From Rhodobacteraceae bacterium S2214 (lineage in GTDB: Bacteria; Pseudomonadota; Alphaproteobacteria; Rhodobacterales; Rhodobacteraceae), in assembly GCA_025141675.1 (NCBI GenBank), contig CP081161.1:2268001-2332000 (forward strand): a stretch of 64,000 bases of DNA. Reading direction: 5' to 3'. Position 1 is the stretch's first letter. Each line of letters begins with the position of its first letter. Of this stretch, positions 49,030 through 58,926 are shown piece by piece. Under the pieces are notes generated by a model. The model did no database searches. It worked only from the letters and a program-made list of their open reading frames with translations, and had not been told where the DNA came from. The translations under genes and the position numbers were made by a program.

Positions 49030-50367
49030 TTACGCAGCCAGATAATCCGACCGTTGCAGCCCGTATTTCGCCATCTTTTCGTTCAACGTCCGGCGCGGCA
49101 GACACAGCTCGTCCATCACCGCGACGATAGACCCCTTATGGCGGCGCATCGTGTTGTCGATCAGCATCCGCTCGAACGCTTCGACAAACTCTTTCAGCGG
49201 CTTGCCTTCAGTCGTCATCACCGGCTTCATTTCTTCAGTGTCCGACATCAAAAGCGATGCAATTGATCCGGACCCACGACGGTTCTGCAACACGGCCCGT
49301 TCTGCCACGTTGATCAACTGGCGCACATTGCCCGGCCAAGGCGCCTGCAACAGCTGCGCGGCTTCTTGGGCTGTCACCTCTGGCGCGTCACACCCGTATT
49401 CATCTGCAAATTGTTCGCCCAGACGTGTGAACAACGTCAAAATATCTTCGCCGCGCTGGCGCAGTGGTGGGACTGTGATCCGCAGGGCAGCAAGGCGATA
49501 GAACAAATCAGGCCGCAGCACGCTTTCGCAAGTCTTGTCCTGCTCTTGCAGGTTACAAATCGCGACAATGCGCGTTTCCGCAGGCGTGCCTTGCTCGTTA
49601 ATGGCAGTCAAAAGACGAGCCTGCAGTTTGTCGGACAACGCTTCAACGTCTTCCAGCACCAATGTGCCACCACGGGCGGCTTCAATCGCGGGGATCGGTT
49701 CACCTTCATCGGCAGGACCAAACAGGCGACGGCCAAGACTGTCTTCGTCAAAAGCAGAACATGAAATCAGGCTAAACGTCTTGGACGCGCGGGCACCAAC
49801 AGCATGCAGAGCATGAGCGACGAGTGTTTTACCGGTCCCCGTCTCGCCTTCGATCAACACATGGCCGTCGGCTTGGCCCAGATCAAGAATGTCTTCTTTC
49901 AAACGTTCCATCACAGGCGACTGACCAATTAGTTTCTTGATAATCGCGGTCCCATCAGACAATTCACGGCGCAATGCACGGTTGTCCAACGTCAAACGGC
50001 GTGCCGTCGTGGCCCGTTTTGCCAGTTCCGTCATCCGGTCAGGGTTGAATGGCTTTTCCAAGAAATCAAACGCACCGACGCGCATCGCCTCAACAGCCAT
50101 CGGCACATCGCCGTGACCTGTGATCATGATCACAGGCAAGCTGCTATCGACGCCCTTCAGCTTCTTCAGAAACTGCATCCCGTCCATGCCAGGCATCTTG
50201 ATGTCACTGACAACAATCCCCGGGAAATCAGGCGACAGGCCTTTCAGCGCATCTTCGGCGCTGGCGTATGTTTCGGTGTCGAAGCCAGATAGCGCAAGCC
50301 ACTGGGAAATCGACTGCCGCATATCTTTTTCATCATCCACAATGGCAATCTTCATAGCCTTGTTCAT
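49030..50367 (-). CDS. DctD-like response regulator lacking the GAFTGA loop
   Basis: 445 residues: receiver domain with DD at 11-12, Asp55 (VVSDIKMPGMDG) and Lys in FLEKPFNP; an AAA+ domain with Walker A GETGTGKT (174-181), Walker B GGTLVLEDV (233-241) and the arginine finger region RPDLFYRLAALRITVPPLRQR; and a C-terminal Fis-type HTH (SIVAVMDELCLPRRTLNEKM). Between Walker A and B a sigma-54 activator should carry GAFTGA; here residues about 215-231 read LFGPADEGEPIPAIEAA. It therefore probably cannot open sigma-54 promoters and may work as a sigma-70-type regulator, as R. capsulatus NtrC does. Paired with a DctB-like kinase. Confidence 0.85.
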   Translation of the reverse strand: MNKAMKIAIVDDEKDMRQSISQWLALSGFDTETYASAEDALKGLSPDFPGIVVSDIKMPGMDGMQFLKKLKGVDSSLPVIMITGHGDVPMAVEAMRVGAFDFLEKPFNPDRMTELAKRATTARRLTLDNRALRRELSDGTAIIKKLIGQSPVMERLKEDILDLGQADGHVLIEGETGTGKTLVAHALHAVGARASKTFSLISCSAFDEDSLGRRLFGPADEGEPIPAIEAARGGTLVLEDVEALSDKLQARLLTAINEQGTPAETRIVAICNLQEQDKTCESVLRPDLFYRLAALRITVPPLRQRGEDILTLFTRLGEQFADEYGCDAPEVTAQEAAQLLQAPWPGNVRQLINVAERAVLQNRRGSGSIASLLMSDTEEMKPVMTTEGKPLKEFVEAFERMLIDNTMRRHKGSIVAVMDELCLPRRTLNEKMAKYGLQRSDYLAA

Positions 50368-50378
50368 CGGATCATTCC

Positions 50379-52157
50379 TTATTCTGCCGCAGCAACGTGT
50401 TCTTTATAGATAGGGAGCTGCACCTCAAAAACAGCCCCCCCGGCCACTGCATTGCGCGCAGTCAGCCGTCCACCTAGGTCGTTTACGATCCCGGAAGAGA
50501 TCGCAAGCCCCAAGCCCACGCCGTCACCCGGCTCTTTTGTGGTGTAGAATGGCTCGAACAATTCATCCAAGTCATCAATCCCCTGCCCGTTATCGCGGAC
50601 CGTCAAACTAACGGTGTCACCAGCGGCAAGGATGATTTCAATCGCCGGATCATCGGACAATTTGGTGGCGTCCAGCGCGTTGCGCAACAGGTTGATAATC
50701 ACCTGTTCCAAACGCAGCCGGTCGCCCATGATCATCACCGGTTCAGACGGCAAAGTACGGGTGATATCGACGTCGCGGGTTTTCAATTGCGGTTCCATCA
50801 TCGCAAGCGCAGACGACACCGCAGCCCTTGTATCAACGGGTTCAAAGGCATCGGCACCTTTGCGGGCGTAAGATTTCAGCTGACGTGTGATCGCACCCAT
50901 CCGGTCGATCAAATCGTCGATCCGCTGGAAGGACGACAGCGCCTCATCGGGGCGTTTGCGTTGCAGCAAAAGACGGGCACCTGCGAGGTATGTCTTCATC
51001 GCGGCGAGCGGCTGGTTTAACTCGTGGGACACGGCCGCCGACATCTCGCCGAGTGCTGCCAATTTGGACGATTGCGCGAGCGTCTGTTCCGCCACTTCCA
51101 GCGTCTTTTCGACCTTTTCGCGTTCGGCAATTTCCCGCTGCAGCCTTGCGTTCAGTGCGCGCAACTCTGCCGACTCGCGTTGGAAAAAGATCAACCGTGA
51201 CGTCGTCTGGCGGTTCGACAGCCAGAACATCAGCGCCAACAGGATCGCGAATCCCATGACTTCGAGCGCCAGAACCCCGTTCACCTTTTCGCGGACCGAA
51301 CTGTAAGTTGTGAAACTGACCATGCGCCAACCTTGGAACGGCACGCGGATTTCGCGGCGCAGAACGGCCTCGCCCCCCAGATAGATATCAATCGGCGGAT
51401 CAGCCCAATCTTGGGTCGCTTGTAACGCACGCTGGATCGCGGACGGGGCCGATTGACGGGCCAGTGCTTCCGTTTCTTGCAAACCCCGCCAACGCGGTTC
51501 TGTCGCAAGGATAATCTCGCCCTGACTGGTGGTCACAAAAACAGCGTCAGACACCCCTGCCCAACCGCGTTCCAGCTTCGCCATGTCGACCTCAACGGTG
51601 ATCACGCCCAAAACGGTACCGGCCGCTTCTACTTTGCGGGAATAGACAAAAATATAGCCGCCTTCGTCACGTTCCGTGACGGTAAAGGTGGTTGTATTGC
51701 TCCGCAGGGCATTCACAAAATACGGCTCTGTTTTGTGGATTTCTGCGATTTTATTACGATCCGTCGCCGCAACCGTGCGGCCATCGCGGTCCAAAAGCAT
51801 CAAAGACGCCGCACCGATTTCGTCAACAAACGACAACAGGCGCTGGGTGGACAAGGAATAATTGCGATCTTGCAAAGCCGTCGTCAGCTCTGGATCACGC
51901 GCCAAAAGCTGCGGCACGATAGAATTGCGCTGCAGCTCGCTCATCAGACTGGCGACGTATAGCGTCAACCGGACTTCGGCGCGCGTGTTTGTGCTCGCCG
52001 TAAAGCGTTGGGTCAACAGACTGTTCGTGACCGTAATGACCACAACCGCCAGCAAACACACGCCAACAACGGCAATGCGGAAGAACCAGCGGTCAGATCT
52101 TTTTGTCTTAGGTGCGGCAGCAGCTTGCGTCATAAACGCCAGTCTAGGCCGAGCCAT
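50379..52157 (-). CDS. DctB-like sensor histidine kinase
   Basis: 592 residues (start GTG/ATG region 52157; MTQAAAAPK at 52133 is an equal alternative). Two membrane helices (IAVVGVCLLAVVVITVTN at about 30-47; FAILLALMFWLSN at about 300) enclose a periplasmic tandem-PDC-type sensor. Then a coiled-coil, HisKA with the phosphoacceptor in MSAAVSHELNQPLAAMKTYL, and HATPase motifs IINLLRNALDATK, DNGQGIDDLDE and GLGLAISSGIV. This is the C4-dicarboxylate sensor layout. The 11-base gap to the regulator makes them one operon. No dct transporter is nearby, so the ligand is uncertain. Confidence 0.87.
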   Translation of the reverse strand: MARPRLAFMTQAAAAPKTKRSDRWFFRIAVVGVCLLAVVVITVTNSLLTQRFTASTNTRAEVRLTLYVASLMSELQRNSIVPQLLARDPELTTALQDRNYSLSTQRLLSFVDEIGAASLMLLDRDGRTVAATDRNKIAEIHKTEPYFVNALRSNTTTFTVTERDEGGYIFVYSRKVEAAGTVLGVITVEVDMAKLERGWAGVSDAVFVTTSQGEIILATEPRWRGLQETEALARQSAPSAIQRALQATQDWADPPIDIYLGGEAVLRREIRVPFQGWRMVSFTTYSSVREKVNGVLALEVMGFAILLALMFWLSNRQTTSRLIFFQRESAELRALNARLQREIAEREKVEKTLEVAEQTLAQSSKLAALGEMSAAVSHELNQPLAAMKTYLAGARLLLQRKRPDEALSSFQRIDDLIDRMGAITRQLKSYARKGADAFEPVDTRAAVSSALAMMEPQLKTRDVDITRTLPSEPVMIMGDRLRLEQVIINLLRNALDATKLSDDPAIEIILAAGDTVSLTVRDNGQGIDDLDELFEPFYTTKEPGDGVGLGLAISSGIVNDLGGRLTARNAVAGGAVFEVQLPIYKEHVAAAE

Positions 52158-52181
52158 ACCGTCTCACAAGCAACCGTCGCT

Positions 52182-52850
52182 TCACGCGGCGGTCAATTGC
52201 CCAAGCAGCCCCGTGAACAACGCTTTGCCGTCCGTACCACCGTGTGCAGCATCAACAGCGCGTTCAGGATGCGGCATCATGCCCAGAACGCGACGGTTCT
52301 CGGACAAAACACCCGCGATGTCGGCAAGTGACCCGTTCGGGTTCTGCGCATAGGTGAACGCAATCCGGTCTTGGTCTTTCAGTGCAGCCAGCGTTTCTGG
52401 GTCCGTCGTGTAGTTGCCGTCGTGATGCGCGATTGGATAATCAACGACATCGCCTGCGGCATACCCTTCGGTGAAAGCGGAATTTGCAGTCGCGACCTGA
52501 AGGCCAACAGTTTTGCATAGAAACTTCAGACCGGCATTGCGCATCAAGGCACCCGGCAACAATCCCGTTTCTGTCAGAACCTGAAACCCGTTACAGACGC
52601 CAAGCGCGTAACCGCCGCGTTCTACGTGTTTCACGATGGCTTGGGACACGGGGCTTTGGGCGGCAATGGCACCACAGCGCAGGTAATCGCCAAACGAAAA
52701 CCCACCCGGTACAGCGACCAAATCGACACCCTCAGGCAAGGCCGCATCTTTGTGCCACACCATGCTGACGTCCGCGCCCGCCGCTTTCAAAGCGACAGCC
52801 ATATCCCGATCGCAGTTAGACCCTGGAAAAACAATAACGGCCGCGCGCAT
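52182..52850 (-). CDS. purQ: Phosphoribosylformylglycinamidine synthase subunit PurQ
   Basis: 222 residues of a class I glutamine amidotransferase: nucleophile Cys in [10 protein letters not shown], and the His/Glu pair in [11 protein letters not shown] near the C-terminus. [11 protein letters not shown] at the start is PurQ-specific. It provides ammonia for the PurL-catalysed step in purine synthesis. Its start codon overlaps the purS stop. PurL is not encoded in the window. Confidence 0.96.
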   Translation of the reverse strand: MRAAVIVFPGSNCDRDMAVALKAAGADVSMVWHKDAALPEGVDLVAVPGGFSFGDYLRCGAIAAQSPVSQAIVKHVERGGYALGVCNGFQVLTETGLLPGALMRNAGLKFLCKTVGLQVATANSAFTEGYAAGDVVDYPIAHHDGNYTTDPETLAALKDQDRIAFTYAQNPNGSLADIAGVLSENRRVLGMMPHPERAVDAAHGGTDGKALFTGLLGQLTAA

Positions 52851-53080
52851 CAGAGCACCTCGACGCGGTAGCTTTCGATCACAGTGTTCGCGAGCAGCTT
52901 TTCACACATCTCGCCGATTGTGGCCTCTGATGTGCCGTCTGCCAATTCCAGCTCGATCACTTTGCCCTGACGGACATCTTCAACACCAGCAAAACCCAAC
53001 GCACCAAGCGCGTGCTTCACAGCAGCCCCCTGCGGGTCCAAAACACCGTTTTTCAACATCACATGTACACGGGCTTTCAT
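52850..53080 (-). CDS. purS: Phosphoribosylformylglycinamidine synthase subunit PurS
   Basis: 76 residues, the expected length: [20 protein letters not shown] at the start, [18 protein letters not shown] and [17 protein letters not shown]. PurS bridges PurQ and small-type PurL. It overlaps purQ by one base. Downstream of purC in a pur operon. Confidence 0.95.
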   Translation of the reverse strand: MKARVHVMLKNGVLDPQGAAVKHALGALGFAGVEDVRQGKVIELELADGTSEATIGEMCEKLLANTVIESYRVEVL

Positions 53081-53132
53081 CGGCGGGTCCTTTATTTCAT
53101 CTGTCTATGTCATCTCAAACGGCAGAGCCGTT

Positions 53133-53897
53133 TCAGTTGATGAGTGTCGGTTTTGTTGGGGCGTGGGTCACGTTGGATGGCAAAACGCCCAAACGCTTGG
53201 CAACTTCAGTGTAAGCATCGGCCAAATCGCCCAGATCCTGACGGAACACGTCCTTGTCCAGCTTCTGACCGCTCTCGATGTCCCACAGACGGCAACTATC
53301 AGGGCTGATCTCGTCGGCGACAACTAAGCGGGGGAATTCACTGTCAAAGACACGACCGATTTCGATTTTGAAGTCGATCAGCTTGATCCCAACACCGTAC
53401 ATCGTGCCAGACAGGAAATCGTTGACGCGCAGCGCCATGCTTACGATATCGTCCATCTCTTGCTGAGATGCCCAACCAAAGGCCGCGATGTATTCTTCAG
53501 GGACCAACGGATCACCAAGGGAATCGTCTTTGTAAGAAAATTCGACAATCGGACGCGGCAGCGCCATGCCTTCTTGCAGACCCAGACGCTTGGCCATCGA
53601 CCCTGCGGCAAAGTTGCGCACGATCACTTCCAAAGGAATGACCTCAACCTGGCGGATCAATTGTTCGCGCATATTCAGGCGTTTGATAAAATGTGTGGGG
53701 ACACCGATCTGGGTCAACCCGTTCATGAAATATTCGGAAAGGCGGTTATTTAACACGCCTTTACCTTCGATCACGGCTTTCTTTTCAGCATTAAAAGCGG
53801 TGGCATCGTCCTTAAAATACTGAACATACGTGCCCGGCTCTGGGCCTTCGTACAGAATTTTTGCTTTGCCTTCGTAAACCAGTTTGCGACGTGCCAT
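53133..53897 (-). CDS. purC: Phosphoribosylaminoimidazole-succinocarboxamide synthase
   Basis: 254 residues from the ATG at 53897 ([20 protein letters not shown]); the in-frame start 26 codons upstream adds non-homologous residues. SAICAR synthase motifs: [41 protein letters not shown], and [13 protein letters not shown]. It condenses CAIR with aspartate. Order purC-purS-purQ is normal for alphaproteobacteria. Confidence 0.96.
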   Translation of the reverse strand: MARRKLVYEGKAKILYEGPEPGTYVQYFKDDATAFNAEKKAVIEGKGVLNNRLSEYFMNGLTQIGVPTHFIKRLNMREQLIRQVEVIPLEVIVRNFAAGSMAKRLGLQEGMALPRPIVEFSYKDDSLGDPLVPEEYIAAFGWASQQEMDDIVSMALRVNDFLSGTMYGVGIKLIDFKIEIGRVFDSEFPRLVVADEISPDSCRLWDIESGQKLDKDVFRQDLGDLADAYTEVAKRLGVLPSNVTHAPTKPTLIN

Positions 53898-54031
53898 GCC
53901 GAATATCCTCAAGTCACACCCCGCAGCAGGGTGCGTCATAGCGCGCCTCATAAGCCAAGCCCCCCTTGCGAGCAAGCCTACCTGACGTCATATCATACAT
54001 AACGTAATTCGAACCACTCGGAGGGACACCA

Positions 54032-54346
54032 ATGTCCAGCATGAAAGACCGCGAAAACGCATTTGAAAACAAATTCGCACATGACGCAGAAATGCAGTTC
54101 AAAGCGGACGCTCGCCGCAACAAACTGCTCGGGCTTTGGGCCGCAGGTTTGCTGGGCAAAAACGGTGACGACGCGGCGGCATATGCCAGCGAAGTGGTGA
54201 AGTCCGATTTTGAAGAAGCCGGTCACGAAGACGTTTTCCGCAAAGTATCCGGCGATCTCGGCGACAAAGCCGACGAAGCGACAATTCGCGCCAAAATGGA
54301 AGAGCTGATGGCAGAAGCCAAAGCCCAGCTCGTTGACGAAGTTTAA
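54032..54346 (+). CDS. F1-ATPase inhibitor zeta subunit (DUF1476)
   Basis: 104 residues, very helical and charged: MKDRENAFENKFAHDAEMQFK, RRNKLLGLWAAGLLG and ADEATIRAKMEELMAEAK, the DUF1476 pattern. In Paracoccus denitrificans this protein is the zeta subunit that blocks ATP hydrolysis by F1 with its N-terminal helix, which is present here. The gene is divergent from purC and has GGAGGGA eight bases before the ATG. Ends in a strong terminator. Confidence 0.88.
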   Translation: MSSMKDRENAFENKFAHDAEMQFKADARRNKLLGLWAAGLLGKNGDDAAAYASEVVKSDFEEAGHEDVFRKVSGDLGDKADEATIRAKMEELMAEAKAQLVDEV

Positions 54347-54388
54347 GAAAAGTCTTCTCAACTTCTGATTAAATATGATGAACAAACA

Positions 54389-54421
54389 ATGGCGTTGCCC
54401 CGCATGGGCAGCGCCATTTTT
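54389..54421 (+). terminator. Terminator of zeta-subunit gene
   Basis: ATGGCGTTGCCC pairs GGGCAGCGCCAT with one mismatch around CGCAT, followed by TTTTT. Confidence 0.82.
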
Positions 54422-54483
54422 CATGCCCCATTAACGACCCACATTTACCTCTGAACAGCGACAACAGCGGTTCGGGGCGACAT

Positions 54484-56301
54484 ATGCAAACACCATTCAT
54501 TTCATCCAAAGGGGCCGCAAAAAGCGTCTTGGCGCTGGCTGTGATGGCCATATGTGGCGCGATCCTATGTCGGCAGATCGCCGCTATCCCAACGGAAGAC
54601 TTGCTGGCAACCTTTCATGCCATCGCTCCGTGGCAATGGGGTTTGTCATCTGCTGCGACACTGTGCAGTTTTATGGCCGTGGGTCGCTACGATGCCGTTT
54701 GGCACAAACGTTTCGGCACCGACGTTCCCGACGCCAAAGCCCGCCGCACCGGCATGGCAGCCATCGCAATCGGCCAGACAATTGGCGCTGGAACAGTAAC
54801 CAGCGCGTTCGTCCGCTGGCATCTATTGCCCGGGCTGGGGTTCAAGACAACAACCGCAATCACCGTGGGGGTTAGCCTGTCCTTCCTAACCTGCTGGGCT
54901 GTCTTGGGATTGGGTGCCGCAGTCTGGATCGGCATTCTTCCGTTAATGCCTGTGCTGTGGGGGATCACGATCTGCGCGGCTTTGGCCCCGTTCCTTGCCG
55001 CCCGTTTCGCCGCAAGGATTGCGATCTATCGCAAAGACGCGGGTCGGCTGTTGAAGCTTTCTGCACTTGATATGGGGTTCGCAGGCTTGGCGCTGTGGGC
55101 CTTGGTTCCCGACGCATCACTGAGCCTGCTCGCCCCCGTAGTGGCCGCCTTTATTGTCGCGCTCGGCGCAGGTCTGATTTCCAATGCACCCGGCGGGCTT
55201 GGTGCTTTCGACCTCTGTCTGCTCGCATTCATTCCGGCGATCGCCGAAGCTGATGCGCTGGCCGCGATCCTCGCCTTTCGCGTTGTTTACTATCTGATCC
55301 CTGCCATCGCAGCTGGCGCGTACCTTGCCGTTGTGCACTGGAACCGAAGTCGCACCACCGGAACGACAGACGCACCAATCAGCGACCTCTGCCGACAAGG
55401 AGCACAACTGAAACAAGTCGGTGCCAAAGATTGGGTCGTCCGCAAACACCTTTTAGGTACCGTTGCCATCGAACCATCAGGACGCGACGCCGACCTGACA
55501 GGTTGGCTGACCAAGGTCGGTGGTTTTCGCGCCCTTTACAAAGCAGACAGCCATCTCGCGGCAAAGGCCCGACAACGCGGTTGGGCTGTCAGGCGGATTG
55601 CCGACGACGCAGTGATCGATCCCCAAACATGGACTGCCGATGGATCAAAAATGCGCCAGTTGCGCCGCAAAATCGCCCAAGCCACGAAGGCAGGCGTGCA
55701 GATCATCCCAGCCCAAGGCCCCTTGCCCATTCGTGATATGGCGCAGGTCGCGCAAACGTGGGCGCAGCATCACGGCGGTGAGTTAGGCTATTCAATGGGC
55801 CGCTATTGCCCTGACTACATTGGGCAGCAACGCGTCTATCTGATTTGGGACGGCGCAAAGCTATGCGGGTTCATAACGGTTCAAACGCGCCAGAAAACAT
55901 GGTCAATCGACGTCATCCGACACTTACCAGACATGCCAAACGGCGCTATTCATGCGGCCTATGCCGCGGTCATTGATGACGCCAAGACAAGCGAGGCAAA
56001 GATGCTGTCGCTTGGCGCGGTCCCCACGGCCGACACGGTCTGCAAACATCAACTGAAATTTCGATCCGCAAAGGCAGGTCTGGTTCAGTTCAAACAAAGC
56101 TTTGCACCCACGTGGCGTCCGTTGTATCATGTGGCACCGACACGGCTGCAATGGATGATCTCCATAGCACATGTCGTCTGGCACGTTCAGCGCCCCCTGC
56201 CACGTACATTTGGGCGTCTTTCGCGAACTGTTAAATCCCTCATAATGATCAGTGAAATTTTTCATTTGAACCGAGCCGATCCCCGTGACATCCGTCCCTG
56301 A
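54484..56301 (+). CDS. MprF-like phosphatidylglycerol aminoacyltransferase/flippase
   Basis: 605 residues. N-terminal half: about eight membrane helices, including the family motif LISNAPGGLGAFDLCLLAFI and a conserved RVVYYLIPAIAAG. C-terminal half (about 330-560): cytoplasmic DUF2156 GNAT-like domain with RALYKADSHLAAKARQRGW, GRYCPDYIGQQRVYLIWD. MprF transfers an amino acid from aminoacyl-tRNA to phosphatidylglycerol and flips the product, lowering surface charge. This version is shorter than the 840-residue Staphylococcus type. Some homologues in alphaproteobacteria make ornithine or other aminolipids instead. Confidence 0.8.
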   Translation: MQTPFISSKGAAKSVLALAVMAICGAILCRQIAAIPTEDLLATFHAIAPWQWGLSSAATLCSFMAVGRYDAVWHKRFGTDVPDAKARRTGMAAIAIGQTIGAGTVTSAFVRWHLLPGLGFKTTTAITVGVSLSFLTCWAVLGLGAAVWIGILPLMPVLWGITICAALAPFLAARFAARIAIYRKDAGRLLKLSALDMGFAGLALWALVPDASLSLLAPVVAAFIVALGAGLISNAPGGLGAFDLCLLAFIPAIAEADALAAILAFRVVYYLIPAIAAGAYLAVVHWNRSRTTGTTDAPISDLCRQGAQLKQVGAKDWVVRKHLLGTVAIEPSGRDADLTGWLTKVGGFRALYKADSHLAAKARQRGWAVRRIADDAVIDPQTWTADGSKMRQLRRKIAQATKAGVQIIPAQGPLPIRDMAQVAQTWAQHHGGELGYSMGRYCPDYIGQQRVYLIWDGAKLCGFITVQTRQKTWSIDVIRHLPDMPNGAIHAAYAAVIDDAKTSEAKMLSLGAVPTADTVCKHQLKFRSAKAGLVQFKQSFAPTWRPLYHVAPTRLQWMISIAHVVWHVQRPLPRTFGRLSRTVKSLIMISEIFHLNRADPRDIRP

Positions 56302-56344
56302 TCCCGTCGTGCAGGCGCGCGACTGACCAAAAAGGCATCTCCCC

Positions 56345-57361
56345 ATGACGAATACCGCATTTGCGACACTCTTGTCCGAACGTGATTGGCTTTTGGCCGA
56401 CGGCGCAACGGGGACAAACCTGTTCAACATGGGTCTCGAAGCAGGTGACCCACCGGAATTCTGGAACGTCGATCACCCTGATCGGATCAAGGCCCTGTAT
56501 GAAGGGGCGGCACATGCCGGTTCTGACATCTTCCTGACCAATACGTTCGGGGGCAATGCGTCGCGTCTGAAGCTGCACGATGCGCAAGACCGCGTGTTTG
56601 AACTGAACAAAGTCGGCGCAGAATTGGGCCGCGACGTGGCAGATGCGATGGATCGTAAAGTGATCGTTGCGGGGTCCGTCGGCCCGACAGGCGACATCAT
56701 GAAAGACATGGGCGGCACTTTGACCCACGAATTGGCGGTCGAAATGTTCCATGCACAGGCCGAAGGCCTGAAAGCGGGCGGCGCGGACGTGCTGTGGGTC
56801 GAAACAATCAGTGCAGCCGAAGAATACAAAGCCGCGTCAGAAGCCTTCGCCATGGCCGATATGCCGTGGTGTGGCACGATGAGTTTTGATACCGCTGGTC
56901 GCACAATGATGGGCATCACATCTTCCGCGATGACCAAAATGGTGGGCAAGCTGGAAAACGCACCGCTGGCCTTTGGTGCAAACTGCGGCGTTGGCGCGTC
57001 CGACCTTCTGCGGACGATCCTTGGGCTGTCGATCAACGCGCCCTTCCCGCTGATTGCCAAAGGCAACGCTGGCATCCCGAAATTCCACGATGGACATATC
57101 CATTATGACGGTACACCAGAACTGATGGCTGATTACGCGACGCTGGCGCGTGATTGTGGCGCAAAGATCATTGGTGGCTGCTGCGGGACGACGCCAGAGC
57201 ACCTGCGCAGCATGCGCGAAGCACTGGAAACACGGCCAAAAGGCGAAACGCCATCACTCGACGCGATTTCCGCCGCACTTGGCGGGTTCTCTTCCGAATC
57301 CGATGGTACAGACGGCGCAGGCCCAGTGCGCGCTGCACGTCGTGGACGGCGTCGGGCTTAA
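56345..57361 (+). CDS. bmt: Betaine-homocysteine methyltransferase-type homocysteine methyltransferase (Bmt)
   Basis: 338 residues: DWLLADGATGTNLFNMGLEAG start, IFLTNTFGGNASRL, ANCGVGASDLLRTI with one zinc cysteine, and GGCCGTTPEHLRSM with the other two. It lacks the folate- and B12-binding domains of MetH, so homocysteine is bound through the zinc and a separate protein supplies the methyl. A corrinoid protein is encoded 1.7 kb downstream, with DUF1638 behind it, which points to a split methionine synthase. Basic tail after residue 325 (RRGRRRA). A role with glycine betaine or DMSP as donor is not excluded. Confidence 0.87.
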   Translation: MTNTAFATLLSERDWLLADGATGTNLFNMGLEAGDPPEFWNVDHPDRIKALYEGAAHAGSDIFLTNTFGGNASRLKLHDAQDRVFELNKVGAELGRDVADAMDRKVIVAGSVGPTGDIMKDMGGTLTHELAVEMFHAQAEGLKAGGADVLWVETISAAEEYKAASEAFAMADMPWCGTMSFDTAGRTMMGITSSAMTKMVGKLENAPLAFGANCGVGASDLLRTILGLSINAPFPLIAKGNAGIPKFHDGHIHYDGTPELMADYATLARDCGAKIIGGCCGTTPEHLRSMREALETRPKGETPSLDAISAALGGFSSESDGTDGAGPVRAARRGRRRA

Positions 57362-57382
57362 TCCCCGCCGCCCACACCAAAT

Positions 57383-57763
57383 TTACGGATTGTGGCACAC
57401 AGCTTCGATGTTGTGCCCGTCCGGATCACGCACAAACGCACCATAATACGCTTCATGGTAATGCGGTCTCAGTCCGGGGGCCCCGTTATCTGATCCACCC
57501 GCTGCCAAGGCCGCCGCGTAAAACGCATCCACGCTCGCCCGATCCGACGCACGCAACGCGATATGCAATGTGCCACTGGTCGCGTTTTCCTCGGCGATCC
57601 AGAACCACGGGGCGGTGTCGCCATATCCTGTCACCTGCACCCCATCGGTGTGTTCAGGCGGAACGGTAAACAATCGCGTCACACCCAAAGGCGCAAAAGC
57701 GCGATCATAAAAGGCCACCGACCGCGCAAAGGCGGTCACGCCAAAACTAATATGATCAATCAT
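57383..57763 (-). CDS. VOC family (glyoxalase-fold) protein
   Basis: 126 residues: MIDHISFGVTAFARSVAFYDRAF, LHIALRASDRASVDAFYAA, and YGAFVRDPDGHNIEAVCH, the paired beta-alpha-beta-beta-beta units of the VOC superfamily with metal ligands His3 and Glu near the C-terminus. Substrate unknown; relatives include fosfomycin-resistance-like and glyoxalase-like proteins. Convergent with bmt, 21 bases between stops. Confidence 0.85.
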   Translation of the reverse strand: MIDHISFGVTAFARSVAFYDRAFAPLGVTRLFTVPPEHTDGVQVTGYGDTAPWFWIAEENATSGTLHIALRASDRASVDAFYAAALAAGGSDNGAPGLRPHYHEAYYGAFVRDPDGHNIEAVCHNP

Positions 57764-57832
57764 GCGCTGTTCCCTTGATCACTGGCCCAATGCTTCCGGA
57801 GCCTCACGAAGTGATAGCAGAAAAAACCGACG

Positions 57833-58915
57833 TCAGAACAAATTCATCTGATCCCCAACCTTGGGCGGCACGGCAAACAAATCACTGCGCAGCTTTGGGA
57901 GGTCGCGATCAAGCCCCAGCTTGCGCGTGATCAACCGGAACCGTTGCTTCATCAAAGCGGCCCATTCACCCTGCCCGTTCATACGCGTTCCAAATGCGGG
58001 ATCGTAATCTTTCCCGCCATGCAGTTCACGCACGCGGGACATGATGCGATTGGCACGATCCGGATAGGTTTCCGTCACCCAGTCGCTGAACAATCCTGCG
58101 ACCTCACGTGGCAAGCGCAGTACAATCGACGACGCAGCGACCGCACCCGCCTCTGCGCAGGCCGTGACGATCGCTTCCAGTTCATGATCCGTCAGCGCGG
58201 GCACAACGGGCGATACCATCGCCCGCACAGGTATCCCCGCATCCGTCAGCCGCCTGATTGTGCGCAATCGCACTGCAGGCAACGGCACGCGCGGCTCCAT
58301 TGCCCGCGATGTCGCGTTATCAAGCGTCGTCACCGAAATCCCGACCCGCAACAGGCCCTTTGCCGCCATCGGCGCAAGAATATCAATGTCGCGCTCAATC
58401 AGGGTTCCCTTGGTCACAATCGCTACCGGATGATTAAATGCCGACAACACCTTCAACACCTCGCGCATGATCTGCCGATCACGCTCTATCGGTTGATAAG
58501 GATCTGTGTTCGTACCAATCGCGATTGTGTCCGGCACATAGGACGCCTTCGACAATTCGCGCGCCAAGACCTGCGGCGCATCAGGCCGCGCCACAAGTTG
58601 AGTTTCAAAATCCAGACCAGCGGACATCCCAAGGTAAGCATGGCTCGGGCGGGCGAAACAATAAATGCACCCGTGTTCGCACCCACGGTAGGGATTGATC
58701 GACCGATCAAATGACAGATCAGGCGACGTATTGCGGGTGATCACACGACGCGGAACCTCATCCGTGACGACAGTCCGCAGTACAGGCAATTCATCGTCAC
58801 GCGCCCAGCCGTCATCGACCGCTTCATCCGTCAAACGATCAAACCGATTGTCAGGATTCGATAGCGCTGCCCTGCCAGGCGTACGGTGTTTGGGTTGAAT
58901 GGGATGCTCTGCCAT
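57833..58915 (-). CDS. PA0069-family radical SAM protein (SplB-like) under a LexA box
   Basis: 360 residues. The radical SAM cluster motif is CEHGCIYCFARPSH (CxxxCxxC, near residue 85), preceded by SPDLSFDRSINPYRG and followed by IAIGTNTDPYQPIER and SVTTLDNATSRAMEPR. The family is related to spore photoproduct lyase and often called PA0069-type; its substrate is not established. The ATG at 58915 has GAGGG in front; a GTG at 58924 is less likely. A perfect SOS box lies 12-26 bases upstream, so expression should rise on DNA damage. Confidence 0.88.
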   Translation of the reverse strand: MAEHPIQPKHRTPGRAALSNPDNRFDRLTDEAVDDGWARDDELPVLRTVVTDEVPRRVITRNTSPDLSFDRSINPYRGCEHGCIYCFARPSHAYLGMSAGLDFETQLVARPDAPQVLARELSKASYVPDTIAIGTNTDPYQPIERDRQIMREVLKVLSAFNHPVAIVTKGTLIERDIDILAPMAAKGLLRVGISVTTLDNATSRAMEPRVPLPAVRLRTIRRLTDAGIPVRAMVSPVVPALTDHELEAIVTACAEAGAVAASSIVLRLPREVAGLFSDWVTETYPDRANRIMSRVRELHGGKDYDPAFGTRMNGQGEWAALMKQRFRLITRKLGLDRDLPKLRSDLFAVPPKVGDQMNLF

Positions 58916-58926
58916 ATCCCTCACTA

